Shown: positions 1-6,116 of the stretch, in pieces
How the letters are laid out: each line of letters opens with the position of its first letter
Position numbering within the stretch: position 1 is the stretch's first letter
From: Kineococcus aurantiacus
GTDB taxonomy: Bacteria; Actinomycetota; Actinomycetes; Actinomycetales; Kineococcaceae
Assembly: GCF_013409345.1 (NCBI RefSeq)
Contig: NZ_JACCBB010000001.1
Span: 496,001 to 560,000, forward strand
Length of the DNA stretch: 64,000 nucleotides
Reading direction: 5' to 3'
Notes under the pieces: generated by a model
What the model saw: only the letters and a program-made list of their open reading frames with translations
Database searches by the model: none
Told to the model about the DNA's origin: nothing
Made by a program: the position numbers and the translations under genes

Positions 1-37
1 GCTTCGGCCACGACCAGGGGTAGTCCGCGTACACAGA

Positions 38-94
38 GCGACACACTGTCGCGCCCTGTAGTCAACGACACGACGCTGCGCTATTCTGATAGCG
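38..94. promoter_or_regulatory. Two small perfect palindromes, candidate operators
   Basis: Two hyphenated palindromes with 6-bp arms lie upstream of the XRE regulator: GCGACA-CAC-TGTCGC at 38-52 and CGCTAT-TCTG-ATAGCG at 79-94. A minus-strand GTG at 46 opens a reading frame that leaves the window, so this may be a divergent control region. Binding by the neighbouring regulator is inference. I see no convincing gene in the rest of bases 1-309. Confidence 0.35.
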
Positions 95-309
95 ACATCG
101 ACTGCACGTCGAAGTCATCGCCACCCTAAGGCGCGAGGCCAGCGGGGTCCGAGCAGGAACGCGGCGCGCGAGGCCCGGTTCCGAGCTTCCTCGGCAATGG
201 TGCGATGACCCGACGGGACCGTGCGCGAGGCCGGCGAGCAGCGACAGCCCGAGAGGGGCTGATCGAGCGCCGGTGTCTCCCCTTAACGGCATCCGTCCCG
301 GGAGACGTC

Positions 310-552
310 ATGACCTTCACGCGATCCCGCGTGCATACGTTCAATGGCCCCAACCTCCGCAAGCTCCGGACCGACAGCGCGAAGTCTCGCGAACTGCTCG
401 CGATTGAACTCGGCTGCACGGCTGAGAGCGTCAAGGCGTGGGAGAACGGCAGCAGAGAACCCACCCTCGCGACGGCAGCATCGCTCGCGATCATCCTCCG
501 CGTCTCGCTCGACGAACTCGTGCGTCGGGAGGCGAGCACCGATGCCGCGTAA
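310..552 (+). CDS. XRE-family helix-turn-helix regulator
   Basis: An 80-residue protein that is essentially one Cro/C1-type helix-turn-helix domain. The frame shows the usual pattern: a first helix with LRKLR, the turn-recognition stretch LAIELGCTAESVKAWENG, then the PTLATAASLAIILRVSLDEL tail typical of XRE domains. I chose the ATG at 310 because a GGGAGA-like ribosome site precedes it and the 35 residues encoded upstream look non-protein. The next ORF begins inside its last codons. In prophages and satellites such a protein commonly controls the lysogenic switch or replication genes; here that is inferred from position at the head of the cluster. It lacks any second domain, so ligand sensing is not visible. 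Confidence 0.75.
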   Translation: MTFTRSRVHTFNGPNLRKLRTDSAKSRELLAIELGCTAESVKAWENGSREPTLATAASLAIILRVSLDELVRREASTDAA

Positions 553-673
553 GCGCAGCGACAATGACGATTTGCAAACGTACCTCGATCGGCTAGTCGC
601 CGATGCACCACCGCTCACACCGGAACAGGCTGCGTTGCTACGCAACGTCTTCGCGGGGCAGGCTGCAGCGTGA
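542..673 (+). CDS. Small conserved-looking protein, unknown function
   Basis: A 43-residue ORF whose ATG lies 11 nt before the end of the XRE gene, suggesting translational coupling. The predicted peptide starts MPRKRSDNDDLQ and contains LTPEQAALLRNVF near its C-terminus, an amphipathic helical composition with a basic N-terminus. Short proteins of this style follow the repressor in many actinobacterial integrated elements (general knowledge, not searched here). No catalytic motif is visible and I assign no function. Start and reality are supported by overlap geometry and by the sensible amino-acid composition. Confidence 0.5.
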   Translation: MPRKRSDNDDLQTYLDRLVADAPPLTPEQAALLRNVFAGQAAA

Positions 674-1145
674 CGGCGCCAGTCCTGCGCGACGGAGTGT
701 CGGCGCGTCCGCACCTGCTTGGGAACCGCGCCTCGATGGGCATCTGCACTGCAGCGTATGTGGTCTCCCAATGACGCAGATCGATCCCCTGCAGACGGCT
801 CACCCGCTGTGCGCGGATGACGAACCCGTCGTTACCATGCCTGCGCCGGTCGAGCCGCAACTCGAAGTAGACCCCGCCCGATTCACCGGCCGAGAGTGGG
901 AGATCTGGCACGCCGCCTACTGCGCCGGACATGCCGACGGCGCGGCCGTCGAGCGCGCCGAAACCTTCGCAATCGTCGACGACGCGGCCCGCTCGTCAGT
1001 GCGTCGGACGGCAAAGAGCCCGGACTACGCGACGTTGTGGGAACGTCGCGGCAACCTTGCCCGCGCGGCCGCCGTCCGCGACGACTGGCGCCGACGCGAC
1101 GAGCTCGTCGAGGCCGCCGGCGGGTGGGGCGGGGGTGCCCGGTGA
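603..1145 (+). CDS. Zinc-ribbon-like hypothetical protein (start uncertain)
   Basis: Up to 180 residues if read from the ATG at 603. The protein carries a Cys-x2-Cys pair (CSVC) followed about 15 residues later by HPLC, a pattern expected of a small zinc-binding knuckle, and then a helical C-terminal half rich in Ala/Arg (FTGREWEIWHAAYCAG, later TLWERRGNLARAAA). The start is unclear. The ATG at 603 lies inside the preceding gene. An ATG at 771 would drop the first Cys pair. A GTG at 670 overlaps the previous stop as GTGA but is in another frame that ends at 774, exactly where that ATG starts. A frameshift near 735 would join the 670 start to the zinc motif. Function unknown; probably an element-specific accessory protein. 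Confidence 0.5.
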   Translation: MHHRSHRNRLRCYATSSRGRLQRDGASPARRSVGASAPAWEPRLDGHLHCSVCGLPMTQIDPLQTAHPLCADDEPVVTMPAPVEPQLEVDPARFTGREWEIWHAAYCAGHADGAAVERAETFAIVDDAARSSVRRTAKSPDYATLWERRGNLARAAAVRDDWRRRDELVEAAGGWGGGAR

Positions 1146-1300
1146 CCACACGGCTGACCATCGACGGGCTGCTGACCGCTGCCCGCCTCGAGGTGCACGA
1201 CCTGCCTGGCAACGTCGGACTGTCGGCGATCTACGTGCTGTGCCCTCGCCAGGAGCAGCCCCAACCCCACGACGAGCCCGCCGGGGCGGTGCCGTCGTGA
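1142..1300 (+). CDS. Small hypothetical protein, translationally coupled
   Basis: A 52-residue ORF starting at a GTG that overlaps the previous TGA in a GTGA tetranucleotide. The product begins VTTRLTIDGLLTAARLEVHDLPG and ends with a Pro/Gln-rich tail. No known domain is recognisable. Its support is the exact 4-nt overlap at both ends, a pattern shared by several successive ORFs of this cluster, and codon usage in keeping with its neighbours. I give it no function. Confidence 0.45.
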   Translation: MTTRLTIDGLLTAARLEVHDLPGNVGLSAIYVLCPRQEQPQPHDEPAGAVPS

Positions 1301-1611
1301 CCGGCCGCTCCCTGCGCCACACCGCGCAGCCAGCCGCCCTCGACGGCCGGGCCGGGCTGCTGGTGCTGCCCGACGTCCCCGACGACGCCCCCGACCTTGT
1401 GCGCGAAGGCGTCGCCCGCCGGCGCATCACGGCCAGCACCGGCCGCTGCCCCTGCGGCGCCGCGCTCGTCATACCCAACCGCGCCGCCCGCCGCGCAGCC
1501 GCCCGCAGCGGCCGCGACGTTACGCACGTGCGCGTCGAGCACGAACCCGGCTGCCCGGCCACCGAGGACGTCCTGCGCCCGGCGCTGCGGCAGTGGAGGG
1601 CGGAGCAGTGA
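1297..1611 (+). CDS. Hypothetical protein with CxC and distal Cys
   Basis: A 104-residue ORF beginning at a GTG that overlaps the preceding stop by the GTGA arrangement. The middle holds GRCPCGAALV and, about 35 residues on, EPGCPATED, so a small metal-binding site with three cysteines and a histidine is possible. The stretch between is basic. The following helicase gene again starts by GTGA overlap. Position directly before a replication ATPase suggests a role in element DNA metabolism or regulation, but this is inference from context only. Confidence 0.5.
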   Translation: MTGRSLRHTAQPAALDGRAGLLVLPDVPDDAPDLVREGVARRRITASTGRCPCGAALVIPNRAARRAAARSGRDVTHVRVEHEPGCPATEDVLRPALRQWRAEQ

Positions 1612-2852
1612 TCGAGGCGTACGACGGCGACGTGCCCGCCCCGTGGGACGAACCCGGCCAGCACACCCCCGTCGAGCTGATCCCGCCGACATGGGCGCCG
1701 ATCGACCTGCGCGACGTCCTCGAGGGCACCCACGTCCCGGAGGAGCCGGCGCTGTTCGTCCGCACCGACGGACATGGGCTGCTGTACCCGGGGCGGGTGC
1801 ACAGCTTCCACGGGGAGCCGGAGAGCGGGAAGTCCCTCGTGGCGCAGGCCGAAGCCGCCCGCGTCCTGACCGACGGCGGGCGGGTGCTGTTCGTCGACTT
1901 CGAGTCCGATCGGGGGACGGTCGCGCTGCGGCTGCTGGCACTGGGCGCATCCGTCGAGGCCATCCTCGAGCGCTTCCACTACGTGCGCCCGGAGGGTCCG
2001 CCGTCCCTGCCGCACGAGCAGCAGGCGTGGACGGAGCTGCTGGCCCAGCGCTTCGACCTGGCCGTGCTCGACGGGGTCACCGAAGCGCTGTCGCTGGCCG
2101 GCATCGCGTCGAAGGACAACGACGCGGTGACGCTGTGGGTGCGCCGGGTGCCGCGGGCGATCGCGCACCGCACCGGCGCCGCCGTCGTCGTGATCGACCA
2201 CGTCGTCAAGGACAGCGACAGCCGCGGCCGCTACGCGATCGGCGGGCAGGCGAAGCTGGCCGCCCTCGACGGCGCCGCCTACGTCGTCGACGTCGTCCAG
2301 CCGCTGGGCCGCGGACTGCGCGGCGTGCTGTCGCTGCGCGTGGCGAAAGACCGCCCCGGCGCCGTACGTGGCTTCGCCGGCAAGCCGCGCCGCGACCGCA
2401 CTGCTGAAGCCGCCCGCGTCACAGTGGACAGCACCGGACCCGACGACCGGATCGTCGTCACCGTCGACCCGCCTGTAGCCGCGGCGCCGGCAGACGACGA
2501 CCTCGGCGGCAGCAGGCCGTGGCGTCCGACCGCCCTCATGGAGAAGGTCTCTCGGCTGCTCGAGGACTCCCGCGACCCAGTGGTCGGCAGCACTGTCACC
2601 GCGGCGGTGCGCGGCAAGCGGACAGCTGTCAGCGCTGCCCTCGACCTGCTGGTCGCAGAGCAATACGTCGCCCGGGTCATGCACGGCCGAGCCCAGCGCC
2701 ACCACTGCCTGCGCCCGTACCGACAGACCGATGACCCCCTGTCCGACCTCTACCAGCCGCGGGACGCATCCGACCTCGCGCAGCAGCCCCCGAGGGCCCT
2801 GGACGTCATGCGTCCTGCGTCCCGGGTTAACACCCGGGTCCGGGACGCATGA
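1608..2852 (+). CDS. RepA-like hexameric helicase/AAA ATPase
   Basis: A 414-residue protein of the RecA/DnaB-like P-loop class that includes plasmid RepA helicases. Walker A is GEPESGKS (about residues 69-76); a Walker B-like strand VLFVDFES follows near residue 97 and a second acidic strand LAVLDGV lies near 145. A conserved-looking IDHVVKD and GQAKLAALDGAAYVVDV segment fits the sensor region of RepA-type ATPases. The last quarter (residues about 300-380) looks like a winged-helix segment (LLEDSRDPVVGSTVTAAVRG). I start at GTG 1608 because it overlaps the previous stop as GTGA; ATG 1593 is an alternative. The gene lies directly before and partly inside an iteron-like repeat array, so a role in replication or mobilisation of this element is likely. 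No primase or relaxase motif is seen. Confidence 0.75.
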   Translation: MIEAYDGDVPAPWDEPGQHTPVELIPPTWAPIDLRDVLEGTHVPEEPALFVRTDGHGLLYPGRVHSFHGEPESGKSLVAQAEAARVLTDGGRVLFVDFESDRGTVALRLLALGASVEAILERFHYVRPEGPPSLPHEQQAWTELLAQRFDLAVLDGVTEALSLAGIASKDNDAVTLWVRRVPRAIAHRTGAAVVVIDHVVKDSDSRGRYAIGGQAKLAALDGAAYVVDVVQPLGRGLRGVLSLRVAKDRPGAVRGFAGKPRRDRTAEAARVTVDSTGPDDRIVVTVDPPVAAAPADDDLGGSRPWRPTALMEKVSRLLEDSRDPVVGSTVTAAVRGKRTAVSAALDLLVAEQYVARVMHGRAQRHHCLRPYRQTDDPLSDLYQPRDASDLAQQPPRALDVMRPASRVNTRVRDA

Positions 2853-2916
2853 AGCGGGACACATACGACCGCGTCTGGGACGCATCGGGGACGCATCGGG
2901 GACGCATGGACGCACG
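2761..2916. repeat. Iteron-like array of GGGACGCAT repeats (candidate origin)
   Basis: GGGACGCAT occurs at 2761-2769, 2842-2850, 2877-2885, 2888-2896 and 2899-2907. The last three are spaced exactly 11 bp apart. A one-mismatch copy is at 2856-2864, a degenerate copy (GGACGCAC) at 2908-2915, and inverted copies at 2808-2815 (8 of 9 bases) and 2816-2823. A palindrome CCCGGGT-TAAC-ACCCGGG lies at 2821-2838 between the inverted and direct copies. Repeats near one helical turn apart next to a RepA-like helicase gene are what replication iterons look like. Origin function is inference; a regulatory array for the downstream genes is the alternative. Confidence 0.6.
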
Positions 2917-2985
2917 AAGTGGCTACCAGCAGAAAGGACCAGTGATAACCGTGATCACCCAGTCGACTAGCGCAGCTTCCTCAAG

Positions 2986-3462
2986 TCAAAACTTCAACCC
3001 GTCTGGGGGACGAGGGTCCAAAGGACGAGGCGGTGGCGGTAGCGGCCGCTGCCACGAACGCATCTCGGCTTCGTGGCTCTCCCGCCACGTCACACTGATC
3101 GGCTCTCGACACGACAGACCGCGTCGTGCGGAAAAAATCATCGCGCCACCGGCATCCAGTTGCAGATGCTTCACCGGCTCCTTCATCGAGCCGCTTGTCA
3201 CGGTTACATCGAACAGCGGATACGCGCCCTCATTGATGAGGTCGTACGTGTCCCCTGATCGATGCTGCATTCGCCATGGCGGTCGGACTGCCATCCTCTG
3301 GGCAGCCTGCTCTGCTAGCTCTAGCTGGCGTTCCGCCGCCTGCACCGACCGCTGCGCCGCATCTGCAGAACGACGTGCGGCCATGGACGAGCGCATCGCG
3401 AAGATCAACGCCGCTACCGCCACTAACGCTGACACCCCAGAGGGCACCACAGCCCATTCCAT
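2986..3462 (-). CDS. Membrane-anchored hypothetical protein (moron-like)
   Basis: A 158-residue minus-strand protein inside an otherwise plus-strand cluster. Residues about 3-21 form one hydrophobic segment (VVPSGVSALVAVAALIFAM), followed by an Ala/Arg/Gln-rich coiled-coil region (residues 25-55) and then a beta-rich domain with YDLINEGAYPLFDVTV, the type of sequence seen in small immunoglobulin-like or surface-sensing domains. I take the Met at 3462; an in-frame start further upstream at 3558 only adds a low-complexity leader. Its opposite orientation between replication and packaging-type genes is the usual place of a lysogenic accessory gene ('moron'). Superinfection exclusion or envelope sensing are possible but unproven. 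Confidence 0.55.
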   Translation of the reverse strand: MEWAVVPSGVSALVAVAALIFAMRSSMAARRSADAAQRSVQAAERQLELAEQAAQRMAVRPPWRMQHRSGDTYDLINEGAYPLFDVTVTSGSMKEPVKHLQLDAGGAMIFSARRGLSCREPISVTWRESHEAEMRSWQRPLPPPPRPLDPRPPDGLKF

Positions 3463-3675
3463 GACCCTGAGCGTAAGCAAGACCCACGGGTGGGGGATCA
3501 AGATTGGGCATCTGGGGACAGCGACCGTGAGGGTTGGTCCTCTCGGGGCTGCAGCCACCCCCCACCCCCCAGGCCGAGAAGTCCGGCAGGGGCCTGTGGG
3601 GACGTCCAGGCGCCGTCTGGGCGGGGTGTGGTCGTTCGGGGGTCCGCTGCGGCGGGCGGCCGAGGGCGGTGCGCG

Positions 3676-4128
3676 GTGAGCCGGGCCCGCAGTCAGCGGT
3701 GGCAGGAGCCGTCCAGCGCCGGGCCGGGTGGGGTCGATCGGCCGCTGCGGGTAGGGGAGGTGCCTATCCCGGCAGGTGGTCGTCCGGGGCCGGCGCCGGC
3801 ACCGCCTGCAGAGCTGTCGACCGCGGGGAAGGCCGCGTGGCGCCGGCTGTGGCGCAGCCCCGTCGCGGTTCTGTGGGACGAGCGGTCGGACGCCGGGCCG
3901 ATCGTGCGGCTGTGCGAGCTGATGACGCGTGAGGACCTGCCGGGGACGAAGGCGCAGGCGCTGATGGTGGCGATCGAGGACCGGCTGGGGCTGTCCCCGA
4001 AGTCGCGGGCGCAGATGCGGCTGGTGCTGGTGCAGCAGTGGCCGCCGGCGGGGTCGGGGGCGGACGACATGGGGGAGGTCCTGCTGTCGATCGTGGGCGG
4101 AGACGACCGGGTGGAGGAGGCGCGGTGA
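3676..4128 (+). CDS. Small-terminase-like phage protein
   Basis: A 150-residue protein with a Pro/Gly-rich basic N-terminus (residues 1-45), a helical middle (LSTAGKAAWRRLW, then DAGPIVRLCELMTR) and the segment LGLSPKSRAQMRLVL near residue 115. The order 'helix with aromatic pair - LCELM-type helix - LGLSPKSR(x)LR' matches what I know of phage small terminase subunits of actinophages; this is family recognition by eye. The small subunit binds packaging sites and loads the large subunit. No large subunit gene follows. GTG 3676 overlaps a TGA at 3677-3679 and is the first sensible start. An unrelated DNA-binding protein cannot be excluded. Confidence 0.6.
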   Translation: MSRARSQRWQEPSSAGPGGVDRPLRVGEVPIPAGGRPGPAPAPPAELSTAGKAAWRRLWRSPVAVLWDERSDAGPIVRLCELMTREDLPGTKAQALMVAIEDRLGLSPKSRAQMRLVLVQQWPPAGSGADDMGEVLLSIVGGDDRVEEAR

Positions 4129-4481
4129 TCAGTTACGGCTGTACGCCGGCGGAGGTCGAGGCGTTGCGCCGGGAGGCGGCGCGCAGTGCGGCGCAGGTCG
4201 CGCGGAATCGGGCGGCGCGGGAGGCGGCCGCGCTGCGGCAGGTCGTCGAGCGGGTCATGGAAGGGCTGCGGGAAGCGCAGCGACGAGCAGAGGAGGAACC
4301 GCAGGTGAGCGACGAGGAACAGGCCGCGCAGGCGGCCGCAGAGCTGGACGCGGCGGTGCAGCAGGCGCTGATGCAGATGGGCGGGACGCCGGCACGGGTA
4401 CAACCCGCGCTGGGCCCGGACGGGCAGCCGCTGCCCGACAACGTCGTGGCCGCGCTGGCGCAGATGGGCGGTGGACGGTGA
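4125..4481 (+). CDS. Coiled-coil-rich hypothetical protein
   Basis: A 118-residue protein starting at a GTG that overlaps the preceding stop as GTGA. Residues about 8-75 are strongly helical and charged (LRREAARSAAQVARNRAARE, then EEEPQVSDEEQAAQA), followed by a Pro/Gly C-terminus with LGPDGQPLPDNV. The composition recalls small phage structural or scaffold-like proteins, but no family is recognised. It sits between the terminase-like gene and a 301-residue unknown protein in a tight run of overlapping genes, so the three are probably co-translated. Function not assigned. Confidence 0.5.
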   Translation: MISYGCTPAEVEALRREAARSAAQVARNRAAREAAALRQVVERVMEGLREAQRRAEEEPQVSDEEQAAQAAAELDAAVQQALMQMGGTPARVQPALGPDGQPLPDNVVAALAQMGGGR

Positions 4482-5383
4482 GCCTCACGACCACCACCAC
4501 GACCCCGTCGACGAGCACGACGGGCCCGGCCACGATGTCGCTGCGGGAGCTGCTGAGCGCAGCGCGGGTGCCGCACACCCACCAGCCGCGCCGGGAGGTG
4601 CGCGAGATTGTGACCGCGATCGAGGCCGGGATGCTCGAGGCGCCCGTCGAGGTCGCGGTCGTCCTGGCCGCCTACCGCGCTGCGGTGCAGTCGCTGGGCA
4701 CCGCGAAGGCGGCGCAGATCGAGGAGCGGCTGCCGGACCTGACCGCGCAGGCCGCACAGGCTCATGCCGGGGGGCAGGCGCTGACCGCGGCGCAGATCCA
4801 GGCCATGCGCCAGGCCGCCAACGACGACGCGGCGCAGGCCCGGGTGCTGCAGGTGCTGTCGGAGCAGGTGCTGAGCACAGCCGGGCAGCTGGGCATGGCC
4901 GTCGGGTACGCCGACGAGGAGCTGGTCGAGCAGTTGCGCGCCGGTGCGTGGGAGCCGCTGCGGGTCCGCTGGCAGCGGATCGTCGAACAGCTCGAGGACG
5001 CAGACCCGCGCGACCCGGCCGAGTTCGTCGGTATCGGGCCCGCTGCTGACCGTGCCCGCGCTGCCCGTGAGGAAGCGGTACAGCTGGCGCGGGAGGTCGC
5101 GGCGGTGCGCCGGCTGCACCGGACGCTGCTGCAGCTGAACGCCGACGCCGGGTCGCTGGGCGACCTCGACGAGCGGGGGCTGGTGCACCGTCGCGACGGT
5201 CGCGGCCGAGTGGGCGGGGACGCGCTGAACCAGCTCGTCGAGGCCGGGGTCGGGTGGCTGCCGACATGGGCGGAGCTGCACGAGCAGGCGCGGGCCCCGC
5301 GGGTGGTGGCCAACCCCAGCGCGCAGGAGCGGGCGCGGGAGGCGATCGCGGCCGCCGGGCGCCCGGCGATGGCGGCGTGGTGA
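4478..5383 (+). CDS. Hypothetical helical protein of the phage-like cluster
   Basis: A 301-residue, almost entirely helical protein with a Thr-rich N-terminus, then MSLRELLSAARVPH and long Ala/Gln/Glu-rich helices (residues 40-130 and 180-230). A C-terminal segment GWLPTWAELHEQARAP ends the ordered part. It starts at GTG 4478, overlapping the previous stop. No terminase, portal, protease or capsid motif is visible. Length, charge and helical content would suit a scaffold, head-size or packaging-redirecting protein, but this is speculation from context. It is followed by about 240 bp without a clear gene before the decoration protein. Confidence 0.55.
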   Translation: MSLTTTTTTPSTSTTGPATMSLRELLSAARVPHTHQPRREVREIVTAIEAGMLEAPVEVAVVLAAYRAAVQSLGTAKAAQIEERLPDLTAQAAQAHAGGQALTAAQIQAMRQAANDDAAQARVLQVLSEQVLSTAGQLGMAVGYADEELVEQLRAGAWEPLRVRWQRIVEQLEDADPRDPAEFVGIGPAADRARAAREEAVQLAREVAAVRRLHRTLLQLNADAGSLGDLDERGLVHRRDGRGRVGGDALNQLVEAGVGWLPTWAELHEQARAPRVVANPSAQERAREAIAAAGRPAMAAW

Positions 5384-5624
5384 GGCCGGCCAGCCCGTGA
5401 GGCGGTGAGCCCGCCCCCTTGAACCCCCGTGCGCGGCGCAGCCGCCACCGACCCGAGTCGCTGTCGCGAGGTCGTCCCCGGGCTGGTGGCGCCGGGGAGC
5501 GCCCCCGGCGCCGCGAACGGGTCGGTGGTGGGTGCTGGCGGTGGATCGCGAGGAGAGCCGCCGGCACTGCCGCATCTGCATGACCCCACGACCACGAGCA
5601 CCACGACGAGCACCAGGAGAAGCG

Positions 5625-6038
5625 ATGACCGACATGAGCCTCGAGCGAATCGACTACAGCGCGGATGATCGGCGGTGGATTCGGGATCACAGCGGGTTCC
5701 GCAACACCATCGGCGTGACCCTCGACCCGGCGCTGTTCGGCGCGCTGCGCTTCCCCGGCGGCGTAGTGCCGTCGGGCACGGTGCTGGCGCGCACCGACGC
5801 CGGGCTATGGGGACCGTACGACCCGGCCGCCACCGACGGCCGCGCGACCGCGGAGCGCGGCCGCGTGGGGCACCTGCTTGAGGGTCGGACCCTTCGCCCC
5901 GGTCGGAGGGTGTCGACGGCGCTGCTCGACGCTGGTGGGGTTGAAGAGCGGCTCCTGCCGACGTCCCCGATTGGTGGGGCGGTCGGGATCCTCGACGCCG
6001 CCATCCGCGAGGTGCTTAAGAGTATCCGGTACGCCTAG
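5625..6038 (+). CDS. Phage head decoration protein (lambda gpD-like)
   Basis: A 137-residue protein with the features of the lambda-D type head decoration family: a segment VVPSGTVLARTD, then a Gly/Tyr stretch GLWGPYDPAATDGRATA and a GHLLEG strand, then a C-terminal helix. Such proteins trim the surface of phage capsids and stabilise packed heads. The ATG at 5625 has an AGGAGA ribosome site 6 bases upstream, better than the upstream alternatives. No major capsid gene precedes it, which is odd, because decoration and capsid genes are normally adjacent. It is the last gene of the phage-like run and two hairpins follow it. Family assignment is by eye and reasonably firm. Confidence 0.65.
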   Translation: MTDMSLERIDYSADDRRWIRDHSGFRNTIGVTLDPALFGALRFPGGVVPSGTVLARTDAGLWGPYDPAATDGRATAERGRVGHLLEGRTLRPGRRVSTALLDAGGVEERLLPTSPIGGAVGILDAAIREVLKSIRYA

Positions 6039-6050
6039 CGAGCGGCATAC

Positions 6051-6104
6051 GTCGCCCATTGGGCGACCACCTCGGCACCAACGGTGCGGCTACGGCCGCC
6101 GCAC
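6051..6104. terminator. Paired hairpins between convergent genes
   Basis: Two hairpins lie between the convergent decoration and nuclease genes: GTCGCCC-ATT-GGGCGAC at 6051-6067 and GTGCGGC with GCCGCAC at 6084-6104 (7-bp arms each). They probably end transcription from both sides. No clear T-run is present, as is common in GC-rich actinobacteria. Confidence 0.5.
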
Positions 6105-6116
6105 GCACCCTTCGCT

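Noticed and set aside
2877-2907. Direct repeats as a CRISPR array
   Set aside because: Repeat unit is 9-11 bp with no spacers; iteron-like, not CRISPR.
2849-3679. 276-residue plus-strand reading frame following the helicase gene
   Set aside because: Its composition is unlike a protein, it runs through the iterons, and it shadows the more convincing minus-strand membrane protein at 2986-3462.
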